A stretch of DNA of 64,000 bases, taken from positions 1,851,501 to 1,915,500 of the forward strand of contig NZ_CP157875.1 of the NCBI RefSeq assembly GCF_040215105.1, in the 5' to 3' direction. Origin of the DNA: Aeromonas veronii (GTDB lineage: Bacteria; Pseudomonadota; Gammaproteobacteria; Enterobacterales; Aeromonadaceae). A program made the position numbers and the translations under genes. The notes beneath the pieces are model-generated. The model was not told the DNA's origin. It saw nothing but the letters and a program-made list of their open reading frames with translations, and did no database searches. Position 1 is the stretch's first letter. The number at the start of each line of letters is the position of its first letter. This document shows, piece after piece, positions 28,334-37,141 of this stretch.

Positions 28334-29050
28334 ATGAGAGCCCTGCTGTTATTGCTGTTGTGTTGTGTCTTTCCCTCTGTCGCCGCGCCCCAGGGCCCAT
28401 CGGTGAAGGGGGATCTCGGGCTGGTGGAGCTGCCGGTGGCCAAAGCATCGCCCGCGCCCATGGTGGTGTTCATGAGCGGGGATGGCGGCTGGGCGGCGCT
28501 CGACAAGGGGCTCAGCGCCGAGTTTCAGCGCCACGGCATGCCGGTGGTGGGCTGGAGTTCGCTGACCTACTACTGGAAGAAGAAGACGCCGGAGCAGGCC
28601 AGCGCCGATCTGGCGCGGATCCTCGCCGACTACCAGTCCCGCTGGGGGCGCCAGCGCTGGTTGCTGGTGGGCTTCTCTTTCGGAGCTGAAATAGTCCCCT
28701 TCGTCATCAACCGGTTGCCACAGCACTATCGCGACAGCCTGGTGGGGGCGGTGATGCTCTCTCCCTCGACGGCCTCGGATTTCGAGATCCACGTCAGCGA
28801 CATGGTGATACACAACAAGGCGGGCAATTATCCCACCCAACCTGAGGTGCAGCGGATCACGTCGCTGCCCCTGCTCTGTCTGCAGGGGGCAGAGGATGAC
28901 TCGCCGGTGCGGCTCTGCCCAAGGCTCAAACAGCCAAACGTCACCACGGTGACGCTGCCAGGCTCCCACCACTTTGACGATGACTATGGGGTGCTGTACC
29001 GGAGCATCGCCGATCGGCTGCCCTGGACGGGGGAGGAACAGGATCACTGA
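28334..29050 (+). CDS. AcvB/VirJ-type periplasmic serine hydrolase
   Basis: Exported alpha/beta hydrolase of 238 residues with signal peptide MRALLLLLLCCVFPSVAA. The nucleophile elbow is GFSFG with S115; FMSGDGGWAALDKGL near 47 is a VirJ-domain hallmark, and GSHHFDDDY supplies the histidine. In Agrobacterium the homologue AcvB hydrolyses lysyl-phosphatidylglycerol in the periplasm, and its gene partners lpiA/mprF. The same pairing is seen here with a 9-base gap. AGGAG lies 6 bases before ATG 28334; the TTG at 28328 is less likely. This product should remove or recycle what MprF makes. Confidence 0.87.
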   Translation: MRALLLLLLCCVFPSVAAPQGPSVKGDLGLVELPVAKASPAPMVVFMSGDGGWAALDKGLSAEFQRHGMPVVGWSSLTYYWKKKTPEQASADLARILADYQSRWGRQRWLLVGFSFGAEIVPFVINRLPQHYRDSLVGAVMLSPSTASDFEIHVSDMVIHNKAGNYPTQPEVQRITSLPLLCLQGAEDDSPVRLCPRLKQPNVTTVTLPGSHHFDDDYGVLYRSIADRLPWTGEEQDH

Positions 29051-29102
29051 GGATGTCGGGATCGTCTGGCCCGGGGGAATGGAGCGCCTTGGTTGGAAGT
29101 AG

Positions 29103-29142
29103 AATAAAACAACGCCAGTCAATTGACTGGCGTTGTTTTATT
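29103..29142. terminator. Bidirectional terminator, perfect palindrome
   Basis: Two 20-base arms (AATAAAACAACGCCAGTCAA and its complement) with A-rich and T-rich flanks, between convergent acvB/virJ and the binding-protein gene. Confidence 0.85.
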
Positions 29143-29177
29143 CTGTGGTAAGTCTTTTTATCGCGAGTCAATCTGCC

Positions 29178-29948
29178 TTACAGCAGGTCTTCCAGCTGAT
29201 ACTTTTTGAGCAGTCGATCGAAGGTGCCGTCGGTCTTGACGCTGTCGATGGCGGCATCGAACTGGCCCTTGAGCTTGGCGTCGTTCTTGCGCAGCGCCAC
29301 CGCCACCCCTTCGCCCAGGATCTTGTCCTGGGTACCGTTGAACTGGGGACCCACGAAGGTGAACTGCTTGCCCATCTCCTTGTCGAGGAAACCGACTTTC
29401 AGCTGCACCATGTTGCCGAAGGTGTAGTCGGCACGGCCGGATTGCAGATCCAGCATGGGAGACTGGGCGTTGACGTAGCGCTTGATGCTGGCCATTTCCC
29501 CATAGCGGGCGGTGATGAAGTTGTCCTGGGGCGTCCCCTCCTGCACCGCTATCACCTTGCCCTTGAAGTGGGCGGGATCGTCGGCGAAGGTGTCGGCCTT
29601 GTCACTGCGCCCCACGAAGCGGTTCTGCATCATGTAGTAGACCTGACTGAAGTCCACCTTCTGGCGCCGCTCGTCGGTGATGTTCATGGAGGACATGATG
29701 GCGTCGTATTTGCGCACCTGCAGGCCTGGCAGCAGGGCATCCCAGGGCTGGTTGATCACCTCGCACTGGGTCTTCATGGCCGCGCACAGGGCGTAGGCGA
29801 GATCCACTTCGAAGCCGCCGAGCTTGCCGTTGCTGTCGACCATCTCGAACGGGGGATAGGTGGCGTCGGTGGCGATCACCAGGGGCTTGGCGGCAGCTTG
29901 TCCGGCGGTGGCCAGGGCCACCAGCATCATGGCTGTGTTGAGTTTCAT
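29178..29948 (-). CDS. Amino-acid ABC transporter substrate-binding protein (ArtJ/HisJ type)
   Basis: Periplasmic solute-binding protein of family 3, 256 residues, with signal peptide MKLNTAMMLVALATAGQAAA. It has the family's N-terminal LVIATDATYPPFEMVDSNGK, GFEVDLAYALC and the DAIMSSMNIT segment that contacts the ligand's carboxylate. Basic amino acids such as arginine are the likely ligands, but the type is not proven. ATG 29948 is chosen over ATG 29954 because AGGG is 7 bases away rather than 1. No permease or ATPase is adjacent. It lies 53 bases after the nitrilase-family gene, perhaps the same operon. Confidence 0.85.
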   Translation of the reverse strand: MKLNTAMMLVALATAGQAAAKPLVIATDATYPPFEMVDSNGKLGGFEVDLAYALCAAMKTQCEVINQPWDALLPGLQVRKYDAIMSSMNITDERRQKVDFSQVYYMMQNRFVGRSDKADTFADDPAHFKGKVIAVQEGTPQDNFITARYGEMASIKRYVNAQSPMLDLQSGRADYTFGNMVQLKVGFLDKEMGKQFTFVGPQFNGTQDKILGEGVAVALRKNDAKLKGQFDAAIDSVKTDGTFDRLLKKYQLEDLL

Positions 29949-30001
29949 GGTCATTCCCTTGAAGTTGTGGCGTCATGCCAGTCGTCGTCAATGTACCGGC
30001 C

Positions 30002-30817
30002 TCAGGGGCCGACGGGTATCTTGCGATGGTGGAGGGCGGGCAGCTGGCTGCGCACGGTGCGTTGGGCGGCCAGATCCAGGGTGGCGATGGCCATGCCCTG
30101 ACCTGTCTCGACCCGGGCCAGCACACGGCCCCAGGGATCGATGATCATGCTGTGACCGTAGGTACGTCGTCCACCCGGATGATATCCCCCCTGGGCCGAG
30201 GCCAGCACGAATGCCAGATTCTCCACCGCCCGGGCCCGCAACAGCAACTCCCAATGGGCCTCCCCCGTGGTGTGGGTGAAGGCGGCGGGCAGGGCGATGA
30301 TGTCGGGGGCCGGTCCAAGGCGAAACAGCTCGGGGAAACGCAGATCGTAACAGATGCCGAAACGCAGCAGGCCCCAGGGCAAGGGATGGCTCACCACCTG
30401 CTGGCCCGGGCTCATGGTCGCGGCCTCATCGTATTGCTCGCTGTCGGTGCAAAAGCCGAACAGGTGCAACTTGTCATAGCGGGTGGCCAGTTGCCCTTGA
30501 GGGTCGATGAGCAGGCTGCTGTTGTACATCTTGCCGGGCTCTTCGCTGGCAAGGGGCAGGGTGCCTGCCAGGATCCAGATCCCGAGCTCCCGGGCCAGCC
30601 CCTGGACCCATGCCAGCAGAGGGCTATCCTCCACGGCTGCGGCCAGGGCGACCCGTGCCCGCTCATCGTCGGGCATCAGATAGAAATATTCGGGCAGCTG
30701 GGCAAACTCGGCCCCCTCGGCCGCCGCCTGACGCAGCAGCGCTTCGGCCTGGACCAGGTTGCGGGCAAGATCATCTCCCGACACCATCTGCAATACGGCA
30801 ACACGTACGCTGTCCAT
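30002..30817 (-). CDS. Carbon-nitrogen hydrolase, probable omega-amidase (Nit2/YafV type)
   Basis: Nitrilase-superfamily amidase of 271 residues. The catalytic triad is visible: E43 in LPEYF, K116 in YDKLHLF and C156 in GICYDLRFPEL. These motifs are those of Nit2/omega-amidase, which hydrolyses alpha-ketoglutaramate or alpha-ketosuccinamate to the keto acid and ammonia. ATG 30817 has AGGAGG 5 bases upstream, and that site overlaps the stop of the upstream aminotransferase gene, so the two are coupled. The pair would form a glutamine transaminase-omega-amidase route. Confidence 0.87.
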   Translation of the reverse strand: MDSVRVAVLQMVSGDDLARNLVQAEALLRQAAAEGAEFAQLPEYFYLMPDDERARVALAAAVEDSPLLAWVQGLARELGIWILAGTLPLASEEPGKMYNSSLLIDPQGQLATRYDKLHLFGFCTDSEQYDEAATMSPGQQVVSHPLPWGLLRFGICYDLRFPELFRLGPAPDIIALPAAFTHTTGEAHWELLLRARAVENLAFVLASAQGGYHPGGRRTYGHSMIIDPWGRVLARVETGQGMAIATLDLAAQRTVRSQLPALHHRKIPVGP

Positions 30818-30825
30818 GACGCCTC

Positions 30826-31977
30826 CTAGACCTTGCACAGACGCTCGGCGCCCGCCAGCAGGGTGTCGTCATCCTTGGAGAAGGAGAGGCGAATGACCCG
30901 CTGATCCGTGCCGTCGTGATAGAAGGCGGAGACCGGAATGGTGGCGACTCCGTGATCGCGGATGAGACGCTGCACGAACAGGCTGTCCGCCTCGTCCGTG
31001 ATCCGCTCGTAGCTGGCCAGCATGAAGAAGCTGCCGGCGGAGGGCAAGAGAGTAAAGCGTGAATTGCCCAGGGCCGAGACCAGCAGGTCGCGCTTGCGCT
31101 GATAGAAATCAGCCAGCCCCTGGTAGTGGTCGGGCTGCTGGAGCAAGTGCGCGAAACCGTACTGCATGGGGGTGTCGGCGGCGAACATGGCGAACTGGTG
31201 AACCTTGCGGATCTCCTCCATCAGGGGACGGGGGGCGACGCAGTAACCCACCCGCCAGCCGGTGACATGGAAGGTCTTGCCGAAGGAGAAGACGGCGACG
31301 GAGCGTTCCACCAGCTCCGGGTAGCGGATGACGCTCTGGTGCAGGGCCCCATCGAACACCACGTGCTCATACACCTCGTCGGAGAGGATGACGATGTCGG
31401 TGCCGCGCACCAGACGGGCCAGGCGCTCCTGATCCCCCGCCTGCCAGACGGTACCGGTGGGGTTGTGGGGGGTGTTGAGCACTATCATGCGGGTGCGCGG
31501 GGTGATGCGGGCGGCGACCTCGTCCCAGGGAATGGCAAAGCTTGGCGCCTTGAGGGCGATCACCACAGGGGTGGCCCCTTGCAGCTGGATCATGGGGCGA
31601 TAACTGTCGAACGCGGGCTCGAACATGATGACTTCATCGCCGGGGTGTACCAGAGCGGTGATGGCGCAGAACAGGGCTTCGCTGGCACTGGCGGTGATGG
31701 TGATCTCCTCGCCGGCATCGTAGGCATGGCCATAGCTGGCGTCTATCTTGGCCGCCAGCCGTTCGCGCAGCTCGGGCAACCCCGTCATGGGGGCATACTG
31801 GTTTTCACCGGCCAGCATGGCCTCATGGGTGACCCGGATGAGGTCGGGATCGCAGGGGAAGCTTGGCGCCCCCTGGGAGAGGTTGATGCTGGGGTGACGG
31901 GCGGCCAGATCGCCGATGACGCTGAAGATGGTGGTGCCCACCTGGGGCAGTTTGCTGAGAATGCGGGGGGAAGACAT
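30826..31977 (-). CDS. PLP-dependent aminotransferase, YbdL/KAT type
   Basis: Fold-type I aminotransferase of 383 residues. HNPTG (171-175), SDEVYEHVVFDG (199-210), K234 in SFGKTFHVTGWRVGY and the substrate arginine in IRLSFS are all present. Best match by eye is YbdL/glutamine transaminase K, which prefers methionine, glutamine or aromatic amino acids with keto acids. The GTG just before the ATG at 31977 could also start it. It precedes the omega-amidase gene by 8 bases, and is divergent from a LysR regulator that probably controls it. Confidence 0.87.
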   Translation of the reverse strand: MSSPRILSKLPQVGTTIFSVIGDLAARHPSINLSQGAPSFPCDPDLIRVTHEAMLAGENQYAPMTGLPELRERLAAKIDASYGHAYDAGEEITITASASEALFCAITALVHPGDEVIMFEPAFDSYRPMIQLQGATPVVIALKAPSFAIPWDEVAARITPRTRMIVLNTPHNPTGTVWQAGDQERLARLVRGTDIVILSDEVYEHVVFDGALHQSVIRYPELVERSVAVFSFGKTFHVTGWRVGYCVAPRPLMEEIRKVHQFAMFAADTPMQYGFAHLLQQPDHYQGLADFYQRKRDLLVSALGNSRFTLLPSAGSFFMLASYERITDEADSLFVQRLIRDHGVATIPVSAFYHDGTDQRVIRLSFSKDDDTLLAGAERLCKV

Positions 31978-32091
31978 CACGCCGTCACCTGATTGTGTGA
32001 AAGATGCCTCTTTTTAGCCTCGGGCAGGCTTGTCGGACAATGGATTATTCGGCATGGTATGCATGAGTTTTTCTCAAGCATGGAGGCCTGA

Positions 32092-32982
32092 ATGTCAACC
32101 TACCCCGTCCGTAGCCACTTGCCCCTCTATGGCTTGCAAGTCTTTGAGTGTGCCGCCCGTCATCTGAGCTTCACCCTGGCGGCCGATGAACTGTGCGTGA
32201 GTCAGGGGGCGGTGAGCAAACAGATAGCCCAGCTGGAGGAGCGCCTCGGCCATCCGCTCTTCTTGCGCGGGACGCGCTGCCTGAGCCTGACTCCCGCCGC
32301 CGAGTGCCTGTTGCCCTTCGTCAGGGAGGGGCTGGCGCGCATGGGCGAGGGACTCTGCGCCCTGCAGGCCCTGGCCCATGAGAAGGCCATCAGCATCAAG
32401 GTGCCCTCCTGTGCCAGCCGCTGGCTGCTGCGCCGCTTGCAGGCATTCGAGGGGGATGAGGTCGAGGTGCGGGGTAGCCACAGTCATGGCATCGATTTCT
32501 CCCGCGAATCCTTCGATCTCGCCATCGTCTATCAATCGAGCCAGGCCAGATATCCCCACAGCCAACCGCTGTTTCGGGAGCGTCTGACCCCCATCTGCGC
32601 CCCCGCGTTTGCGCAAAAACACGGCCTGTTTGAGCGCCGCATCGAGGATCTTCCCCTGCTGCCACTGCTCCATGCCAGTACGGACAGGCGGGATTGGCGC
32701 AACTGGTTTGCGACCTTCCTCGGCACGCCCTGGCAACCCCAGGGGGGGCAGTTGTTCGACACCCTGGACTTGGCGATGAATGCCGCCCTGCAGGGCTTTG
32801 GCCTCTCCCTCGGCGATCCCACCATAGTGGCCGAAGAGCTGGAAAGCGGCACCCTGGTGGCGCCGTTCGATCTGGTACTCGGCACGGATCACGAATATGC
32901 CTTGCTGGTGCGCCCCGATAACCAGCGCGCCGGGGTGACCCGGATCAGTCACTGGTTGCAGGACTGCCACCCGTCATCCTGA
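32092..32982 (+). CDS. LysR-family transcriptional regulator, GcvA-like
   Basis: 296 residues. The N-terminal winged helix-turn-helix is clear: LQVFECAARHLSFTLAADEL then VSQGAVSKQIAQLEERLGHPLF. The C-terminal periplasmic-binding-like domain resembles the GcvA/AmpR subgroup (MNAALQGFGLSLGDPTIVAEEL). It is divergent from the aminotransferase-amidase operon, with a 114-base shared promoter region, so it is likely to regulate those genes; the inducer is unknown. Confidence 0.9.
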   Translation: MSTYPVRSHLPLYGLQVFECAARHLSFTLAADELCVSQGAVSKQIAQLEERLGHPLFLRGTRCLSLTPAAECLLPFVREGLARMGEGLCALQALAHEKAISIKVPSCASRWLLRRLQAFEGDEVEVRGSHSHGIDFSRESFDLAIVYQSSQARYPHSQPLFRERLTPICAPAFAQKHGLFERRIEDLPLLPLLHASTDRRDWRNWFATFLGTPWQPQGGQLFDTLDLAMNAALQGFGLSLGDPTIVAEELESGTLVAPFDLVLGTDHEYALLVRPDNQRAGVTRISHWLQDCHPSS

Positions 32983-33302
32983 ATATGACCTCCCCATTAT
33001 TGGATGGGGATGCGTAGTATGCCTGCGAGCGGGGGAGGCGATATTCCCCCGCCTTCATGGAGGGAAATAACCCGCAGGCCACCTCAATTCAATGGCCCTT
33101 TCTTTTGTTTTTAAATGACTCGCTAAATCAATACCGGGTTCGCCGGAATTAAATCAGGTGTGCATGTTTTGGTGGGAGATTATGCCAGTTCCAAGGGTTA
33201 ACGATATTTAACCAGTGTTTATTCCAGTCAGAAAAAGAAAACCCCAGGCATGTCTGCCTGGGGTTATGGGTTATGGGGTAAGAGGGGCAAGGTTCCCCTC
33301 TA
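32983..33302. other. Convergent intergenic region with two hairpins
   Basis: Holds a LysR-gene hairpin GCGGGGGA / TCCCCCGC (33029-33052), an AT-rich palindrome GGTTAA-CGATAT-TTAACC (33196-33213) with no known role, and the kdgT terminator. No gene was found. Confidence 0.6.
33240..33265 (-). terminator. Terminator of the kdg operon
   Basis: On the minus strand, AACCCCAGGCA / TGCCTGGGGTT stem with a 4-base loop, followed by TTCTTTTTC, 37 bases after kdgT. Confidence 0.8.
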
Positions 33303-34307
33303 TCAAGCCCGGCGCACCTTGGCCATGGCGGCATCAGCGGCAGGAACCTCAGGGATGGCCTGTGGGGCGAAGCGTTTGTTGTACAGTGCCGTCAGGATCG
33401 GCACCAGAATCGCGGTCACGATGACACAAGTGGCAACCAGGGCGGTGGCCGAGGGAGCGATGGCGGCAAAATCCGGGTTCATCTGGGCGATGATCATCGG
33501 GTTGGCGACGGCGGCTCCGGCGGTGGAGGAGGCTGCGACCCCGGCGGTGCCATTGCCACCGGCCAGCCACTTGTCGGCGAAGATCAGCGGAATGCCGGTG
33601 ATGACGATGACTGCCAGACCAAGCAGGATGCCGAGCAGGCCGGTGTCGATGATGACCGCAAAGTTGATGGTGTTACCCAGCGCGAACCCGAAGAAGGGGA
33701 TCAGGGTGCCGGTTGCCTTGCTGAAGAACTCTTTCAGATCCGGATCCAGGTTGCCAAGGGCGAAGCCGATCAGGAAGGGCAGGATCGCACCGACGAAATG
33801 GTGGCCCTGGAAGGAGGCGAGCCCGGCCGCACCCAGGATGACCATGGTCATCAGGGGACCGGATTCGATGGACATGAGCACGAAGGCGCCAGACTCTTCC
33901 TTGGTGCCGTACTGGTTCATCAGGCTGGCGTAGAGGCCGCCATTGGTCATGTCCATGGCCGAGACGAGGGCGAGGGTCGAAAGCCCGGCCAGCATGCCGG
34001 CCTGAATGCCATGCTCGGGGATGAGTTTGGCAGCGACCAGGGCGACCACCCAGGCGACGGCTATCTTGGTGATCACCAATACCCCGGATTTACGCAGCAC
34101 GGTGCCGGTGGCGCGCAGGTTGATGGAGGCACCGATGCAGAAGAACCAGACCGCCAGAATGGGCACAGTCCCCGTGATGATCCCCTTGGTGAAGCCACCA
34201 TAGTATTCGGCGACACCAGGGGCGAAGGTGTTGAGCGTGGCCCCCAGCAGCAAAGGCACCAGCATGATCCCTCCCGGGATCTTGTCCAACGTTTGTTTGA
34301 TCTTCAT
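33303..34307 (-). CDS. kdgT: 2-keto-3-deoxygluconate permease
   Basis: Proton-linked inner-membrane carrier for ketodeoxygluconate and related hexuronate breakdown products. The 334-residue product has about ten helices and the conserved opening [20 protein letters not shown], with [17 protein letters not shown] and [18 protein letters not shown] typical of KdgT. AAGGAA lies 8 bases before the ATG. It is the last gene of a probable kdgK, yhcH-like, kdgT operon. Confidence 0.94.
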   Translation of the reverse strand: MKIKQTLDKIPGGIMLVPLLLGATLNTFAPGVAEYYGGFTKGIITGTVPILAVWFFCIGASINLRATGTVLRKSGVLVITKIAVAWVVALVAAKLIPEHGIQAGMLAGLSTLALVSAMDMTNGGLYASLMNQYGTKEESGAFVLMSIESGPLMTMVILGAAGLASFQGHHFVGAILPFLIGFALGNLDPDLKEFFSKATGTLIPFFGFALGNTINFAVIIDTGLLGILLGLAVIVITGIPLIFADKWLAGGNGTAGVAASSTAGAAVANPMIIAQMNPDFAAIAPSATALVATCVIVTAILVPILTALYNKRFAPQAIPEVPAADAAMAKVRRA

Positions 34308-34361
34308 GGCTACTTCCTTGTCGAAAATGGAAATAATGGAATGGGTGGTGTTGGGGCTGGC

Positions 34362-34835
34362 TTATTGGTTGGCCAGCCAATCCTTGCAGACTTTGAAGAC
34401 GACTTTCTTGATCCGGGTCGGCTCTTCCTGCTGACAAGTCGGCCGATGCACCTCCCCCGGATAGAAGATGGCGAAGTCGCCGGCGGCCAGCACGATGCGG
34501 GTGGTGAGCTGGTCATCATCCACGAATAGGAGATCCGGCTTGCACGCCTGATAGGGGTGCGGTTGGGTGATGGTGTTGCTGGTGGCGATGACCTCATGGC
34601 CCGACAGCAGCACCTGAATATCGATGAACTGATCATGGAATTCGCTCTTGAGCGTATTTTCGGGGGCCGTCATCGGGCTTGAAACAATATAAAAGACGGT
34701 GTTATTCAAGATGTCATACCTGCCGTCTTCCTTATTACTCAACTGCGCAAAGGAACACTCTTCTTTATTCAACAACGCCTTCAGCGGAGCTGGCAGCAGG
34801 GCGTTATCAAGGCAGTTCAAATTACCGATGATCAT
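34362..34835 (-). CDS. YhcH/YjgK/YiaL family protein (DUF386)
   Basis: 157-residue soluble protein of the beta-galactosidase subunit beta / YhcH cupin family. Visible family features are FHDQFIDIQVLLSGHEVI, DFAIFYPGEVHRP with a metal-binding histidine, and KKVVFKV near the end. Homologues sit in sugar-acid and sialic acid operons and some are sugar anomerases or isomerases. Here it lies between kdgK and kdgT, so a role in hexuronate or ketodeoxygluconate handling is inferred. ATG 34835 has AAGGA 10 bases upstream. Confidence 0.87.
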   Translation of the reverse strand: MIIGNLNCLDNALLPAPLKALLNKEECSFAQLSNKEDGRYDILNNTVFYIVSSPMTAPENTLKSEFHDQFIDIQVLLSGHEVIATSNTITQPHPYQACKPDLLFVDDDQLTTRIVLAAGDFAIFYPGEVHRPTCQQEEPTRIKKVVFKVCKDWLANQ

Positions 34836-34962
34836 GAGTCGAATATCCTTTCTGACGGTATTTCCTGCAGTTGCAGGTAGGTAAACCCCCTCTGACGAGA
34901 GAGTGGCATGGCAACCAAGGTCGCTTCTGTTCAAGGGCACGCTACCGGTGTCCTCTCGATAT

Positions 34963-35886
34963 TCAGGGGGCTGTCATGGCGGCCGGGGGAATGATGGCCC
35001 CACGATGCTGTATGACGGTGCTGGCCAGCCGATGAGCATGGCGAGCGGCGATGGCGACGGCATTGCCGGCCAGTCTGCTGGCGAGGTAGCCGGCACTGAA
35101 CGAGTCGCCTGCTGCCGTGGTGTCTATCACCCGCTCCCGGGGGAGCGAGACGGCCAGCACTTCGCACTGATGATCTCCCTGGGCGATGAGACAGGGTTCG
35201 GCTCCCCGCTTGATGACGATTTCACCGACACCGAGGGCCTGGGTACGCGCCAGCGTCTGGGAGATCTGGCGATCGCCCCACAGGGCAACCTCATCATCCA
35301 GGGTCAGGAAGGCAAGGTCGGTCAGGGCCAGCAGAGCGCTATACGCTTGCTGTGTGGCCTCCCGGCTTTCCCACAGGCGCGGACGGTAATTGTTGTCAAA
35401 GGCGATCTTCACCCCTTGGGTCCGGCAGAGGGCGAGTTGTGCCAGCAGCGTGGCCCTATCCTGGGGTGAGAGGATGGCGAGGCTGATTCCGCTCAGGTAG
35501 ATGTAGTCGACATCCTGCAACTGCTGGCAGACAGAGCGGGCGTCCGGCGTCTGCAGCCAATAGCGCGCCGCGGCATCATTGCGCCAGTAGTGAAAGGTGC
35601 GCTCGCCCTTATCGTCGGTCTCGATGAGATAAAGCCCTGGCAGCTTGTTGGCCATGCGTTGGACCAGGTCGGTGATGATCCCTTCGTGTTGCCACTGGCT
35701 CAGCATGGCATCGCTGATGGCATCCGTGCCGAGGGCACTGACATAGTGCACCGCCAGGTTGGCATTGGTACGGGCCAGATAGACGGCGGTGTTGAGCGTG
35801 TCCCCGCCAAAATGGCGCTGGATGCCCGTCTTGTTTTCGGACAACTCGATCATGCATTCGCCAATGACGGCAACCTTGATAGACAT
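34963..35886 (-). CDS. kdgK: 2-dehydro-3-deoxygluconokinase
   Basis: PfkB/ribokinase-family sugar kinase, 307 residues, that phosphorylates ketodeoxygluconate. The N-terminus KVAVIGECMIELSE with FGGDTLNTAVYLAR matches KdgK. The catalytic base is D261 in TTAAGDSFSAGY. ATG 35886 has GGAGAG upstream; GTG 35898 is a weaker alternative. It heads the operon under a KdgR-like operator 59 bases upstream. KdgA aldolase and KdgR are not in this window. Confidence 0.92.
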   Translation of the reverse strand: MSIKVAVIGECMIELSENKTGIQRHFGGDTLNTAVYLARTNANLAVHYVSALGTDAISDAMLSQWQHEGIITDLVQRMANKLPGLYLIETDDKGERTFHYWRNDAAARYWLQTPDARSVCQQLQDVDYIYLSGISLAILSPQDRATLLAQLALCRTQGVKIAFDNNYRPRLWESREATQQAYSALLALTDLAFLTLDDEVALWGDRQISQTLARTQALGVGEIVIKRGAEPCLIAQGDHQCEVLAVSLPRERVIDTTAAGDSFSAGYLASRLAGNAVAIAARHAHRLASTVIQHRGAIIPPAAMTAP

Positions 35887-35944
35887 GGGACTCTCCACCG
35901 TTCTGATGTCGCCATTCTATAAAATGAAATTAATGCATCAAGCA

Positions 35945-35965
35945 TATTGAAATGCCATTTCATTA
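35945..35965. promoter_or_regulatory. KdgR operator-like palindrome
   Basis: TATTGAAATGCCATTTCATTA matches the KdgR consensus WWATRAAAYRNNRTTTYATWW at all but one fixed position. A related ATGAAAT half-site lies closer to kdgK (35924-35930). Confidence 0.75.
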
Positions 35966-36504
35966 AATTGTGATTTAACGCAAAAATTATGGAGAGAGGC
36001 GCCCAAAGTCACCATCTAATACCTCTTTTGGGTAACGATGCATTCACCGGATGACACAATTTTCACACCATAAACGATGAAATGATCGACATCTCATGGC
36101 GGCTGGGTGGTCGTTTTGGTGGGGGTTGGCATGCTATGCCATCGGGAAATCGCAGAAATAGAAGGCTTGCGGTGAAAAGTGTGCCGTGGTTTCCCGTCAT
36201 TGGCATCGAGGGGGTTGATGGGATGGGGCATTGAGAACGGCCAGGCGATGCAGGTCTGGCCTCGGGCAGGGGTTGGCTAGCGAGGATGACTATAAAACCG
36301 CGGTTGTTTGGTTTTTTATCTAAATTTTGTGTGATTTTTAGCGTAAAAATCTGTGTTATGGCGATTAGCGATATCTTGTATGGGGTTATTGCCACGAGAT
36401 GCGGGTTAGCCGGGTCGTTAAGAAAGATGAGAGTGAGCCATTATCGCCCGTATGAAGGCAGGTAAACCCGCTGGCCCGTGACCAGCGGTAGATGGGGGCT
36501 TCAT
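35966..36504. other. Intergenic region between kdgK and rpmJ
   Basis: About 540 bases with no convincing gene. 36288-36400 is a markedly AT-rich patch containing the palindrome AACCGCGGTT. Near its right end CCGCTGG / CCAGCGG (36468-36488) is a weak hairpin placed to end the rpmE-rpmJ transcript. Confidence 0.5.
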
Positions 36505-36630
36505 TCAGCGTTGGCGCGCCTTGAAGCGGGGGTTGCTCTTGCAGATCACGAACAGCTTGCCGCGGCGGCGCACAATCTGGCAGTCGGGGTGGCGTGACTT
36601 GGCGGATTTAAGGGAGGAGAGCACTTTCAT
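36505..36630 (-). CDS. rpmJ: Ribosomal protein L36, zinc-independent paralogue
   Basis: 41-residue protein of the 50S subunit: [20 protein letters not shown] then [17 protein letters not shown]. It lacks the full set of zinc ligands: where the zinc-ribbon form has CRNCKIV, this one has RHPDCQIV, as in YkgO. It is translationally coupled to the L31 gene (ATGA). This form replaces the zinc-binding copy when zinc is scarce, which fits the Zur site upstream. Confidence 0.93.
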   Translation of the reverse strand: MKVLSSLKSAKSRHPDCQIVRRRGKLFVICKSNPRFKARQR

Positions 36631-36896
36631 GATTTTTCCTTGCCTCTGTTCAGGAACTGGCCGAAACGCTGGCCGAAGCGGGCCACTTGTCCCTCTTTGC
36701 CAACCTGTTTCTGTTTGCCGGTATAGAAGGGGTGGGAGGCGCTGGAGACATCCAGTGTCACATAGGGGTAGGTATTGCCATCCTCCCACAGTTTGGTGCG
36801 ATCGGTCTTGAGGGTGGAACCGATCAGGAAGTGGGTATTGGTGGTCAGGTCATGGAACAGGACCTGGCGATACTCGGGGTGAATATGGGGGCGCAT
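36627..36896 (-). CDS. rpmE2: Ribosomal protein L31 type B, zinc-independent
   Basis: 89-residue L31 paralogue (YkgM type): [16 protein letters not shown], then GSTLKTDRT and [11 protein letters not shown]. The CxxC zinc ligands of the normal form are absent. AAGGAA lies 8 bases before the ATG. It is the first gene of the rpmE2-rpmJ pair, and a Zur-type palindrome begins 10 bases upstream, so it should be made only when zinc is limiting. Confidence 0.94.
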   Translation of the reverse strand: MRPHIHPEYRQVLFHDLTTNTHFLIGSTLKTDRTKLWEDGNTYPYVTLDVSSASHPFYTGKQKQVGKEGQVARFGQRFGQFLNRGKEKS

Positions 36897-36906
36897 GATT
36901 TTCCTT

Positions 36907-36929
36907 GTGATGTTATCTTATAACACAAG
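36907..36929. promoter_or_regulatory. Zur box
   Basis: The core ATGTTATCTTATAACA (36910-36925) matches 14 of 16 positions of the Zur palindrome core. It immediately precedes the rpmE2 ribosome site, so bound Zur would block transcription. Confidence 0.75.
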
Positions 36930-37101
36930 GATAGTGCGACAGATGAGAATCAATATCAACTCTTTTTTATCGATCCAGGCTCACCCGTGGACGCAGGCTG
37001 GGAGGAACAGTGAGGGGCAAGATCCGATCTCGTAGGGTTCGCTCGGGGTTCAGTGCATCGACATGAGTGGCGCGTTCAGGAGGCTTTACTTTTTCAAGTT
37101 A

Positions 37102-37117
37102 CTGTATAAAAATACAG
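37102..37117. promoter_or_regulatory. LexA (SOS) box
   Basis: CTGTATAAAAATACAG fits the SOS consensus CTG-N10-CAG with the alternating TA core, 24 bases before the dinI start. Confidence 0.9.
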
Positions 37118-37141
37118 TTAACCATCATGGAGAAGTACCCT

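Noticed and set aside
36063..36395. 110-codon minus-strand open frame upstream of kdgK
   Set aside because: No ribosome site or recognisable family; spans an AT-rich patch with mixed composition.
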